Origin: a virus
DNA length: 30,500 nt
Strand: one strand, 5' to 3'
IMG/VR virus record: IMGVR_UViG_3300031974_003070
Coordinates: 1 to 30,500 of that record
In this document: positions 22,387-30,377 of the stretch, piece by piece
Numbering within the stretch: the first letter of the stretch is position 1
Layout: the number at the start of each line of letters is the position of its first letter
Notes under the pieces: model-generated
Databases searched by the model: none
The model's input: only the letters and a program-made list of their open reading frames with translations
What the model was told of the DNA's origin: nothing
Program-made: the position numbers and the translations under genes

Positions 22387-22735
22387 AGTAGACGTACAAG
22401 ACGAGAGGTTAAGGGGTAAGCTGACCAAGGCTAAGATAGCCGTCTATAATGCCGTATTAGCTGAGTTGGCTACAAGTGCGCTAGAGATCCAAAGTGAGGC
22501 TAGAGAGATTGTACCCGTTGATGATGGTTTTCTTAAAGACTCAATACTAACCAACGAGATAGAAGACGGCTTCAAGATTGGTAGTAATGCGGTTTATGCT
22601 AATTACATTGAGTTCGGTAAGCCAACGGGAACGGGGCCAAATGGGGGGCCTAAGCCTTACCTAAGACCAGCGTTTGAGAACAATAAGAACAAGATAGTTA
22701 GAAGAGTACAAGCGATAATAAGAAAGCTACTATGA
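22379..22735 (+). CDS. HK97 gp10-like neck/tail completion protein
   Basis: 118 aa from a GTG start inside the previous gene's end. Typical features of the family: EIQSEAREIVPVDDGFLKDSI, then IGSNAVYANYIEFG, PKPYLRPAFENNKNKI. In many phages it precedes the tail terminator and tube genes; here those are elsewhere and the chaperone gene follows directly (ATGA overlap). Confidence 0.85.
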   Translation: MFRVDVQDERLRGKLTKAKIAVYNAVLAELATSALEIQSEAREIVPVDDGFLKDSILTNEIEDGFKIGSNAVYANYIEFGKPTGTGPNGGPKPYLRPAFENNKNKIVRRVQAIIRKLL

Positions 22736-23091
22736 AGATTGAAGAATTCATTTGGACGAATAGGGCGTTTATTGAGTACGGGAAGCTAAGAGGCTTAGAA
22801 ACCTTCGAGCAGACAATGGCTGACCTATTTGAGATAGTAGCACTATTCACGGGCCATAGGGAGAACGGTGATCAACTCAAACTAGAAGACTGGGAGCGTA
22901 TCGCTTCCTTTATGTACTCATCTCACCTAGCTTACAAGAAGTCCGTTAAGAAGCCCTTAGAGGTTACAGAAGATGATTTCCTTGAAACTGCTAAGACCAA
23001 CCCCGAACTGATGGGCAATGCCCTTAAAGAGTTCTTGGAGTCACTCCCAAAGGTTGAGAACAAGGAAGGGGGAAAGGAGGGAGCGGACTAA
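22732..23091 (+). CDS. Tail assembly chaperone gpG-like
   Basis: 119 aa, helical and acidic (FEQTMADLFEIVALFTGHREN, VTEDDFLETAKTNPEL), ending in a low-complexity KVENKEGGKEGAD. Placed immediately before the tape measure gene. The end contains GGGAAAG in the phase needed for -1 slippage (G GGA AAG), and the -1 frame stays open to 23393. So a minority of ribosomes should make a 220-aa gpGT fusion. This is the lambda gpG/gpGT arrangement. Confidence 0.82.
   Translation: MKIEEFIWTNRAFIEYGKLRGLETFEQTMADLFEIVALFTGHRENGDQLKLEDWERIASFMYSSHLAYKKSVKKPLEVTEDDFLETAKTNPELMGNALKEFLESLPKVENKEGGKEGAD
23070..23076 (+). promoter_or_regulatory. Programmed -1 ribosomal frameshift site GGGAAAG
   Basis: G-GGA-AAG in the zero frame of the gpG-like gene fits X-XXY-YYZ and equals the lambda G-T slippery heptamer. 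It is 5 codons before the gpG stop. No downstream pseudoknot was identified by eye. Confidence 0.8.
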
Positions 23092-23393
23092 CTTTCGACA
23101 AGGCTGAAGCCCTTTGGTGTGGTGACCTGGGTCTGCCGTTGGAACGCTTTTATAATACCACATTCAAAGAGTTCATCTATCGGCTAGAGGGGGTGAATAG
23201 GCGTATGGCTAGGGAAGATGACCGCTGGAGGAATATGATGGCTGCACTTATTAACCCACACGTCAAGAAGCCCGTTAAGGCCAAGGACATCCTAGAAATT
23301 CCTCTTATAGACGGTGACCCCCACAAGCCAGCTATTTCCTTTGAGGAACAAGCCAAGGTATTGGAAGCGTGGAATAAGGGGCAAGAGTCCTAA
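23076..23393 (+). CDS. gpT-like extension, made as gpGT by -1 frameshift
   Basis: Reading in the -1 frame from the slip site gives 105 residues after gpG residue 115: a GGSGLTFDKAEALWC lead-in, then LPLERFYNTTFKEFIYRL and a basic, helical end. Coding character is continuous from the slip site, upstream of the first possible start in that frame (TTG 23139). An independent start at 23139 would give 84 aa but would waste the conserved-looking lead-in. The fusion helps fold the tape measure and recruit tail tube subunits. Confidence 0.78.
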   Translation, partial: GGSGLTFDKAEALWCGDLGLPLERFYNTTFKEFIYRLEGVNRRMAREDDRWRNMMAALINPHVKKPVKAKDILEIPLIDGDPHKPAISFEEQAKVLEAWNKGQES

Positions 23394-23396
23394 AAC

Positions 23397-23404
23397 TACT
23401 TTTG
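23397..23404 (+). promoter_or_regulatory. Promoter box TACTTTTG, N4 before tape measure ATG
   Basis: TACTTTTG-TAGC-ATG, with a TTG at 23371-23373 (23 bases upstream) as a possible -33 element. Confidence 0.55.
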
Positions 23405-23408
23405 TAGC

Positions 23409-24968
23409 ATGACCGTAGAAGAACTAAATGTTAAGGTAACCGCTGACATCTCCGACCTCAAGAGGGACTTGGCGAGAATGGAGGGGGCCGTTAAGGGAAG
23501 TGCTAAGAAGTCCGAGGGGGCTATGAGTGCTGGAATGAAGAAGATTGGGGGAGCGATAGCAGCCGCTTTCTCAGTTCAGGCAGTAATTGGTTTCTCCAGG
23601 GCAGTCATTGAAGTACGGTCTGAGTTCGAAAGGTTCGAAGCGGTTCTTACTAATACCCTTGGTTCTAGGGGTGCGGCTAGGCAGATACTTAGTAACATTA
23701 AAGAGATGGCGGCAGAAACGCCCTTTAGTGTCGCTGAGTTGTCAGGTGCTTTTGTCAAGCTTACTAACTACGGCCTCAAGCCCTCTATGGAGTCAATGCG
23801 CCAATATGGTGATATAGCCAGTTCCGTGGGGAAAGGCTTTGATCAGTTAGCCGAAGCAGTCGCAGACGCAACAACGGGCGAATTCGAAAGACTCAAGGAG
23901 TTCGGGATTAGAGCCTCTAAGGAGGGGGAAAAGGTTACATTCACCTTTAAGGAGCAGAAGACAACCGTAGACTTCACCGCTAAATCAATTGAAAACTACA
24001 TTAAGGGACTAGGAAACCTAGAGGGGGTTAGTGGTTCTATGGCTGCAATCTCAGCAACTCTAGGGGGTAAGGTATCTAACCTTGGAGATAGTTGGGATAG
24101 CCTTCTTAATACGATTGGGGAAACTGGCCCCTGGCAAGACGCAATAGCTGGGATAAACGGGGCGGTTCAAGCTTTGGACAAGGCGTTAACTAGGATGGAC
24201 ACCCCTGAACTAACCCTAGCTAGAAGGATAACCGCTGCCGCTCAAGAGGGTATGCTAGAGGCTAGTGAAATGGCCTTGTTTACCAACGTGGATGAAATGA
24301 TCCTAGAGAGTGGTAAACTAGTCTTGACAACTAGGGAACTAGAAAAGATGTTCCTTGACAATGGAAAGAACTTCCAAGACGCTTTAGCCATATTCGAAGA
24401 ATCCCTAGACGCTTATGACGAATATGTTAAGGGGATTGTTGAAGGGGATAGTAATGGGGGTTCACAACAAGCCAAAGAGGACGAGGAGAGGGCAAGAAGA
24501 AAGTTGACTAGTCAATTATTGCTAGAGGGTAGGGCAAGGGCTAGAATATCCCCAATAGGTACTTTCAACCTACGCCTTCGGGAGCAAGTGGCTGAGATGG
24601 GTGAGGGGTTCGTGAAGCCTACCATTACGGGGCCTGAGATTAAGTATGAAGACACTTCGGGGGACTTGGTACTATCACAACTAGAAGACCGAGTTTTTGA
24701 AGCTGATGAAGCAATTTTTGACTTTGGGTCTGCCGCTGGTGGACTTGCTCAGGGTCTGTTGGATGCCGCACGAGGAACCCAAGACGCTTCCGTTATCTTC
24801 TCCAATGCTATCGGTCAAGTTATAACACAACTCCTAAGTACCCAAATCGGTGCAATGGCTGGGCCATTAGGCGGCTTGGTAGGTGGGTTGATTGGTATGA
24901 CAATAAAAGGCTCGGACTTGGAAACCTCACGCAATAGGTCAAACAACACAATAGCCCGTTACAACTAA
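23409..24968 (+). CDS. Tape measure protein
   Basis: 519 aa. The N-terminal part has the tape-measure hallmark LNVKVTADISDLKRDLARMEG, then a hydrophobic segment (IGGAIAAAFSVQAVIGFSRAV), then the conserved block FERFEAVLTNTLGSRGAA, ETPFSVAELSGAF, ATTGEFERLKEFGI. A second hydrophobic Gly/Ala-rich segment lies near the end (GAMAGPLGGLVGGLIGM). It sets tail length and helps DNA ejection. At about 1.5 angstrom per residue it predicts a short tail of roughly 75-80 nm. Confidence 0.9.
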   Translation: MTVEELNVKVTADISDLKRDLARMEGAVKGSAKKSEGAMSAGMKKIGGAIAAAFSVQAVIGFSRAVIEVRSEFERFEAVLTNTLGSRGAARQILSNIKEMAAETPFSVAELSGAFVKLTNYGLKPSMESMRQYGDIASSVGKGFDQLAEAVADATTGEFERLKEFGIRASKEGEKVTFTFKEQKTTVDFTAKSIENYIKGLGNLEGVSGSMAAISATLGGKVSNLGDSWDSLLNTIGETGPWQDAIAGINGAVQALDKALTRMDTPELTLARRITAAAQEGMLEASEMALFTNVDEMILESGKLVLTTRELEKMFLDNGKNFQDALAIFEESLDAYDEYVKGIVEGDSNGGSQQAKEDEERARRKLTSQLLLEGRARARISPIGTFNLRLREQVAEMGEGFVKPTITGPEIKYEDTSGDLVLSQLEDRVFEADEAIFDFGSAAGGLAQGLLDAARGTQDASVIFSNAIGQVITQLLSTQIGAMAGPLGGLVGGLIGMTIKGSDLETSRNRSNNTIARYN

Positions 24969-27190
24969 TGGCGATCATTTCAGACACTAGGGTTAGGGCA
25001 GAGGCTAAGTTTACTTCTACCACCACCGCTAGGGAGTACACTATCCACATTATCGACACCGAACACAATGGGGTGATTACACCCACTAGAAACATTGAGT
25101 TAGACCGTGACGGCTTTACCATTGAATACGGGTCAGGGGACAAGTTGAGCCCCATACAAGGCAGTTCGTTCTCAATGGGCATAATGATTAAGGACGTTGA
25201 CTATTTGCCCGACCTGGAGGACTTAGCCTCCGACATTATGGAACTGCAAGACGATAGGTTCGGAATCCGTGTCTATGAAGATGATGACCTAATGTGGTGT
25301 GGTGTGGTCTACCAAGACGGGGTAAATATAGACCTTACACATAAGCCATACGTCTTCAGAGTCACCGCAATGTGTGGGCTAGGGAAACTCAAAGAGATAG
25401 CCTCAGGGACACCGTGGGAGATAGATGAACACCCTAGTAACTTCGCTGGTGCAATTATTAAGATGCTCAGAGAGGTAGACCCACTAGAGTTAACCAACGG
25501 GACAGACTTCCTAGTTAGTGCGGTAGACCTTAGAGCAAACAACCATAGGGCTTATAACACTCAGTTCGACACCCTAGCGGAAACCACCGTCAAGGACTTT
25601 AAGCCGCTATTTTACAGACGCTGGCAAGACGTGGGGGATAGGGGTTCCATCTTTGAGGGTAGGCCGTGGGATTCGGTTCTAGAAAGAATCTTATTTGCTT
25701 TTCATTCACAGATTAGGATGATGAACGGAAGCTTTGAGATTGTCCCCATTCCTAAGATGTTCGTTGCTACCTCTACCTTTATTAGGAAGTTTGATCGGGA
25801 CTACTTTGAGTTACACACTAACACGGGTGACCCAAGGGATTACACGGGCGTAGCCTTCGGAACTAGAACCTTCGGGAGTGGCTTTACCAATACTAAGCTT
25901 CAAGACTTGTCTGTTGGCTTTGAGCAAGCGGCTGATCTAATTGTTTTAAGTGAGAAGTTCGGGCAAGAACTCATAAACCCCGACCAGCACCTAACGAGCA
26001 ACACGGACACGGGTACTTTTTCAACGGATGACAACGGCTTTATTTCGTTTGACTTTATAGTTGGGTGCTACCCCTTGAAGAACCTTCAGGCACTTGGTCG
26101 AGAGTGTTGGGTTGAATTAAGGGCTTTCGTTTCAACGGTTTACAACTCTCAAACATACTATTGGGGGCCATATAGGCAAACGAGTAGCGCACACAATAAG
26201 CTTGGCGAAGTACTTAGTTACACGAATTCTTGGGACACTACCGAGCGTTGGTTTACCCTTGGGCTAACTAACCTCTTCAGTAGCCAAAACACAACCTCAC
26301 AAGGACACGAACCACCCTACCCCGACTTTACTGATATGCCCTTAAACGGTATTCTTGGGGCTAATGAGACTCTAGTAGTTGGGAAAAATTACGGATGGGC
26401 TACCAGAACCAATATGCACCCACCCATTAGGGACACGGGAGTTAGAAACGTGGTACACATAAGCGGAGGCAAGGGAAATGTAACCGTTCAATTGAAATTT
26501 GTAGCCCTAGAGAAGAACACCAACGCTATTATATCTAGTTCCAACGTAGACACGGACTTCACCCTTACGGACGCTCAGAAGATCGCTGGAGGCTTTAGAA
26601 ACGAGAAGCAAGGGACAACCGTAAGGAGTGCATATAACGAGCAGTCGGATACTTTTGTGCATTCTATTGACACGGGCCAAACGGGTCTTAGCACGCTCGT
26701 GAAGGATGTCGGCAACCTATACATAAACGACAAGAGGGGTAACGTACCTAGTGAAGCTAGGGTTTACGATGGGACAGATTGGGACAACGACACCGAGAAC
26801 TGGACAGACGGCACGGGAACACCCGACACGCCACTAATAACCTACCTACTTAGGAAGTACGCTCAGATTTACCAAAAGCCCGTTAAGCGTCCCGATATGA
26901 AGTTCATAGACTCCCTGACGTTGGCTGGTCGCACCATTACGGGGGCTGGCTTTCCTTTGGGTTCTTCGGGAACGGTTCAATACCTCGTGTTAAGTTCCAA
27001 GTTCTTCGCTAGAGATGGATTCCTTGACCAAACGTGGTTAGCTTACGATTCGAACGAAGTCACAAATACCCCCGTAACGGATAAGCCTAACGCCCCTACT
27101 GCTAGCAAGGATGACGGTGGCCCGTCTTGGTTTGGCCCTCCAGGTAGGATAGATGGTGACCCTGGCACTTTACCAAATGACCCCGAATGA
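24968..27190 (+). CDS. Large tail/baseplate hub-like protein
   Basis: 740 aa. The N-terminal ~350 residues (EYTIHIIDTEHNGVITPTRNIELDRDGFTIEYGSGD...) look like the Dit/hub-type tail proteins of Bacteroidetes phages: repeated beta strands, an FRVTAMCGLGKLKEI segment and WDSVLERILFAFHSQIRMMNG with IVPIPK. The C-terminal part is beta-rich and ends in a Pro/Gly/Asp-rich tail. Position after the tape measure supports a tail-tip role. The start overlaps the previous stop (TAATG). No glycosidase or peptidase motif seen. Confidence 0.75.
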   Translation: MAIISDTRVRAEAKFTSTTTAREYTIHIIDTEHNGVITPTRNIELDRDGFTIEYGSGDKLSPIQGSSFSMGIMIKDVDYLPDLEDLASDIMELQDDRFGIRVYEDDDLMWCGVVYQDGVNIDLTHKPYVFRVTAMCGLGKLKEIASGTPWEIDEHPSNFAGAIIKMLREVDPLELTNGTDFLVSAVDLRANNHRAYNTQFDTLAETTVKDFKPLFYRRWQDVGDRGSIFEGRPWDSVLERILFAFHSQIRMMNGSFEIVPIPKMFVATSTFIRKFDRDYFELHTNTGDPRDYTGVAFGTRTFGSGFTNTKLQDLSVGFEQAADLIVLSEKFGQELINPDQHLTSNTDTGTFSTDDNGFISFDFIVGCYPLKNLQALGRECWVELRAFVSTVYNSQTYYWGPYRQTSSAHNKLGEVLSYTNSWDTTERWFTLGLTNLFSSQNTTSQGHEPPYPDFTDMPLNGILGANETLVVGKNYGWATRTNMHPPIRDTGVRNVVHISGGKGNVTVQLKFVALEKNTNAIISSSNVDTDFTLTDAQKIAGGFRNEKQGTTVRSAYNEQSDTFVHSIDTGQTGLSTLVKDVGNLYINDKRGNVPSEARVYDGTDWDNDTENWTDGTGTPDTPLITYLLRKYAQIYQKPVKRPDMKFIDSLTLAGRTITGAGFPLGSSGTVQYLVLSSKFFARDGFLDQTWLAYDSNEVTNTPVTDKPNAPTASKDDGGPSWFGPPGRIDGDPGTLPNDPE

Positions 27191-27651
27191 CCATAACACG
27201 CCCCAACCCCGACATCATTAAGGTTCTAGCGATCATTAGCATTATTTGCCTAGTGGCCTTAACCTCTTGTTCTGCAAGCTTCCACCTAAGAAGAGCAATA
27301 GAGAAAGACCCCACCATTATCCAACCCGAAATAGTTCAGGTGGTGGACACGGTTATTATTACGCCCTCAGAGCGCGTAGAAACGACTTTCGTGGCTCTCC
27401 CAATAGATACCATTACAATAGAGAAAGAACGCCTTAGAATTAAGATTAGACGCATTCACGACACTTTGAGGGTTGAGGGTGAGTGTAGGTCAGACACCAT
27501 AACCATAACAGAAACCATTGAACTCCCTCCAGTTATTAAGTACGAAGATCGTCCTTGGTGGTCTAAGTGGCTAATGTGGGGGCTTGTTGGTCTATTCGGT
27601 ATTAAGGTCGTGAATATGGCTATTGACAGACTATTAGGGGGCAGAGGGTAG
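27187..27651 (+). CDS. Unimolecular spanin (u-spanin) candidate
   Basis: 154 aa. The N terminus is a lipoprotein signal: hydrophobic IIKVLAIISIICLVALTSC with a lipobox ending at Cys28. The middle is periplasmic, beta/coil-rich (VVDTVIITPSERVETTFVAL; EKERLRIKIRRIHDTLRVEG). The C terminus has one membrane span (WLMWGLVGLFGIKVVNMAI) and a short basic end. Outer-membrane lipid anchor plus inner-membrane span in one chain is the u-spanin layout (as T1 gp11), which fuses the two membranes of a Gram-negative host at lysis. It is placed before the fibre, apart from endolysin and holin. Confidence 0.78.
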   Translation: MTITRPNPDIIKVLAIISIICLVALTSCSASFHLRRAIEKDPTIIQPEIVQVVDTVIITPSERVETTFVALPIDTITIEKERLRIKIRRIHDTLRVEGECRSDTITITETIELPPVIKYEDRPWWSKWLMWGLVGLFGIKVVNMAIDRLLGGRG

Positions 27652-27655
27652 GTCT

Positions 27656-27663
27656 TATTTTAG
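27656..27663 (+). promoter_or_regulatory. Promoter-like box TATTTTAG, N4 before fibre ATG
   Basis: TATTTTAG-CCCT-ATG, nearly the same as the box before 21468. It would drive the fibre-lysis operon. Confidence 0.5.
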
Positions 27664-27667
27664 CCCT

Positions 27668-28984
27668 ATGAATCTGAACCACTTCTACCATTATTACAAG
27701 TCTAAGAGCGGTGGGGTTTCCAATTTGCTTAAAGCAACCGAGGATTTCGATAGTTCTATCGATTGGAACAAGCTTCCTAGCACGGATGCCCCAACGGTTT
27801 CGGGTGGTATAACAGACCCCAACGGGGGTAGCGATGCCCAAAGAATCAACTTCACCGACAATAGGCAAGCACGGGTTCAGCAACGGGTGAGTTTGTCCGC
27901 TTCTACCCAATACACTTTTAGCGTTTACGCTCGTGTAAATACGGGAACTCAGCAGTTCAGACTAAGGAACGTAACCCTTGGCGAAGCTGAAGCTAAGACG
28001 GCAACGACTAGCTGGACAAGGTTTGAATACACCTTCACCACTACCACGGGGGGTAATTATGATCTGAGCATTCAGAATAGCAGCAATGACGCTAGAACGG
28101 TTGAGTTTTGGGGTGCTATGCTTAACGTGGGGGCTAGTGCTAATGATTACGTCAAGGTTGACCCAAGTATTAGCGGTTCTACACCAACACCAGCTTACTC
28201 AGGATTCGGGGACACTTACGGGGATGTAACGGCTTATTACTCTTTAAGGAAGTTCACCGAGGCGGAAACGCTCAACGCGATACGGGTGAGAAGGTCAAGC
28301 GATGACACCGAGCAAGACATTGGCTTTGATGCTAACGGAGACCTTGACACCACGGCTCTGCTTGCTTTTGTAGGAACGGGAGGCACAGACAACGGCTATG
28401 TAACAACCTTCTACGACCAGAGCGGAAACGGCAACAATGCGACCAACGCGACTTCAACCGAGCAGCCGCTTATCGTGTCAGGGGGAAGTGTAGTAACCGA
28501 GAACGGCAAGGCGGCTCTTGAGTTCGATGGGGTAAACGATGAGCTTGTAAACTCATCCATTACATTAACGCAACCCTTTACCTACTTCCACGCTCGGAAA
28601 TACAGAAATACGACTTCCCCGAGAATGGCTTTAAGTTTAAGCACCTCTACAAATTCTTGGGCTGATTACTTCGATGGTTCATCGTTAAGAGCGTATTTCG
28701 GCAGCACAGGGGCAAAATCAGAAGGCTTCAATACCGACCAAAACCTTTGGGGCGCAGTCGTAAACGGCACAAGCTCGGAGGTTTTGCTGAATGGAACTTC
28801 AACGGCTGCAAACTTGGGAACGAATAACGGGGATGCGGTAGTAATTGGCGACCGAGGCAATATATCGGGAATCAATGCAGCCGTGAACGTGCAGGAGATA
28901 ATCATCTTCGACTCCGACCAAAGCGGCAACCGTACAAACATGGAGACGAACATCAACGACCACTTTGACATCTACACGCCATGA
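27668..28984 (+). CDS. Tail fibre / receptor-binding protein with carbohydrate-binding domains
   Basis: 438 aa. Residues ~18-165 form a CBM/discoidin-like jelly roll (SASTQYTFSVYARVNTGTQQ, GNYDLSIQNSSNDARTVEFWGAMLN). Residues ~175-300 follow the arabinofuranosidase-B-like pattern often found in phage fibres: YYSLRKF, AIRVRRSSDDTEQDIGFD, LLAFVG, TTFYDQSGNGNNATNAT, ALEFDGVND. Residues ~300-438 are a ConA/LamG-like lectin. It probably binds host surface glycans; glycosidase activity is not implied. The last ~30 residues match the fibre fragment at 1-408 while the rest of the C-terminal lectin differs. The stop overlaps the next ATG. Confidence 0.85.
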   Translation: MNLNHFYHYYKSKSGGVSNLLKATEDFDSSIDWNKLPSTDAPTVSGGITDPNGGSDAQRINFTDNRQARVQQRVSLSASTQYTFSVYARVNTGTQQFRLRNVTLGEAEAKTATTSWTRFEYTFTTTTGGNYDLSIQNSSNDARTVEFWGAMLNVGASANDYVKVDPSISGSTPTPAYSGFGDTYGDVTAYYSLRKFTEAETLNAIRVRRSSDDTEQDIGFDANGDLDTTALLAFVGTGGTDNGYVTTFYDQSGNGNNATNATSTEQPLIVSGGSVVTENGKAALEFDGVNDELVNSSITLTQPFTYFHARKYRNTTSPRMALSLSTSTNSWADYFDGSSLRAYFGSTGAKSEGFNTDQNLWGAVVNGTSSEVLLNGTSTAANLGTNNGDAVVIGDRGNISGINAAVNVQEIIIFDSDQSGNRTNMETNINDHFDIYTP

Positions 28985-29205
28985 GTTGGTATATAGGAAC
29001 ATTTGAGGAGGTAATCACCTACAACGCCAAGGTCAACGAGGCGAAGGCGTACAATGGCAACGTAACGAACAACTGGGCGAACCCACGGCAACACCCTGAC
29101 GGGAGCAAGTGGGCAATAATCGCACATAGCACGGAACCCAATGAAGAGAGCGGCCTGACCTTAGTAGAGGAATTAACAGAAGACTGGAATAGTGAGGTAC
29201 TTTAA
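28981..29205 (+). CDS. Conserved small phage protein (74 aa), second copy
   Basis: 74 aa, homologue of 408-629 with one extra N-terminal Ser (MSWYIG) and about eight substitutions. ATGA overlap with the complete fibre gene. Unknown function; retention of the same fibre-73/74aa-endolysin order supports a real link to fibre or lysis. Confidence 0.8.
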   Translation: MSWYIGTFEEVITYNAKVNEAKAYNGNVTNNWANPRQHPDGSKWAIIAHSTEPNEESGLTLVEELTEDWNSEVL

Positions 29206-29545
29206 GATAAAGGAGTTCGATAGCCCCGACAAACCTGGAAGCGGTAAGTTGATGGATGAAAGTCTTTTGACTATGCTAGATGAGTTAAGGGAAAATTGTG
29301 GCTTTCCGCTGAAGATAAATTCAGGAGTGAGAACAGAAGAGAGGAATAAGGCGGTTGGGGGGTCGGCTAACTCAAGTCACCTAAAGGGCCTTGCCGTGGA
29401 CATTCATTGCACCGAGTCCGCTAAGAGGTTTAAGATTATTGACGAAGCGTTAAGGCTGGGCTTTGACAGAATAGGAATAGCTAAGACCTTCATTCATTTG
29501 GATATTGACCTAGATAAATCACCTGACGTAATTTGGACATACTGA
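29192..29545 (+). CDS. M15-family peptidase endolysin, second copy
   Basis: 117 aa from GTG; zinc motif residues (SSHLKGLAVDIHC and FIHLDID) are unchanged from the copy at 616-969. Substitutions concentrate in residues 4-50, away from the active site. It appears fully functional. Confidence 0.85.
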   Translation: MRYFKIKEFDSPDKPGSGKLMDESLLTMLDELRENCGFPLKINSGVRTEERNKAVGGSANSSHLKGLAVDIHCTESAKRFKIIDEALRLGFDRIGIAKTFIHLDIDLDKSPDVIWTY

Positions 29546-29814
29546 TGAGTTTAAACGAATTAGGCATAAATATAGGTTTGATGATTGGCGGCTTTTTCGG
29601 GTCGCTTATAACCGTCAAAAAAAAGAGATGTGTAAAGGAGCAGCTTCTAGCCGTGGTCACGGGAACTATGGCCGCTAACTACCTTTCTCCCGTCCTTATT
29701 GAATGGTTCAACCTAACGGGTTCCTCTCAGTATGGTACGGCCTTTATAGTAGGGTTCGGGGGGCTGAAAGTAGTAGAAGCGTTCTACGACAAATTCTTTA
29801 ACAAGATAGGATGA
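29545..29814 (+). CDS. Holin, second copy
   Basis: 89 aa, the same protein as encoded at 969-1238 residue for residue, although the DNA differs at synonymous positions (for example in the codons for ELGIN). ATG overlaps the endolysin stop. Confidence 0.75.
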   Translation: MSLNELGINIGLMIGGFFGSLITVKKKRCVKEQLLAVVTGTMAANYLSPVLIEWFNLTGSSQYGTAFIVGFGGLKVVEAFYDKFFNKIG

Positions 29815-30008
29815 ATAAGCTTTTTTGGGACTTGGTTCAATTCGTCATTATCGCTCTACTTGCCTTCTCAATGTTTGCGTGGATCGAGGTTAAATTCTTC
29901 CTTCCTACCCTAGAAAAGGATATAGTAGAACACCTACCCCGCGACACCGTTTATATTGTCAGCGATAGCGTAGAGGTTGATTCTATCCTAGTACACTACC
30001 TAGACTAA
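29811..30008 (+). CDS. Small single-span membrane protein, second copy
   Basis: 65 aa. The N-terminal membrane span is identical to the copy at 1235-1432; several changes lie in the C-terminal 30 residues (EKDIVEHLPRDTVYIVSDSVEVDSI). Coupled to the holin by ATGA. Confidence 0.7.
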   Translation: MNKLFWDLVQFVIIALLAFSMFAWIEVKFFLPTLEKDIVEHLPRDTVYIVSDSVEVDSILVHYLD

Positions 30009-30178
30009 GACCCACAAGCTTCGCACTCCTCATCGTCCAGGTTGCAAGTTGTTTCCTCGTCCTCGTCAAGCGACTTAACGAAGTCATCCATACTAACTGG
30101 CTCGTCTTTAATTATCTTAACAACTTTAGGGTCTAACGGTACTTCTTGGCCCGTTGTTAAATCTACTTGTTTAGGCAT
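30005..30178 (-). CDS. Small acidic Cys-containing protein, second copy
   Basis: 57 aa, homologue of 1429-1602 with A2P and D51E changes (MPKQVDL..., DDEECEACGS). Its start overlaps the stop of the inserted 68-aa gene by 8 bases (ATGCCTAA), replacing the overlap with the basic 57-aa gene seen in copy A. Confidence 0.7.
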   Translation of the reverse strand: MPKQVDLTTGQEVPLDPKVVKIIKDEPVSMDDFVKSLDEDEETTCNLDDEECEACGS

Positions 30179-30377
30179 TGTTTTGGGGGTTTAGGAATTT
30201 TTGAAGTTCTAAAATGAAATCAGCTAACTCTTCTTGGTTAAGGGGAAAATCTAAACACTCTTCAAAAGCGTTTACACCAATGAAAACATCTCCCTCAACG
30301 CTAGAACTTGTTTCTACAAATAGTTCTTGTTGTAAGCAACCTTCTTGTTTTTTTATTATACTTACCTTCTTATGCAT
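30171..30377 (-). CDS. 68-aa protein present only in copy B
   Basis: 68 aa (MHKKVSIIKKQEGCLQQELF...), with a helical C-terminal half (NQEELADFILELQKFLN). It has 8-base ATG-overlaps at both ends (ATGCATAA upstream, ATGCCTAA downstream), so it fits seamlessly into the operon. Copy A lacks it. Its codon use looks more AT-rich than its neighbours. No family recognised. Confidence 0.65.
   Translation of the reverse strand: MHKKVSIIKKQEGCLQQELFVETSSSVEGDVFIGVNAFEECLDFPLNQEELADFILELQKFLNPQNNA

Noticed and set aside
25032-25050. DnaA-box-like site (CTATCCACA)
   Set aside because: One isolated one-mismatch site inside a tail gene; no cluster, so not evidence of an origin.
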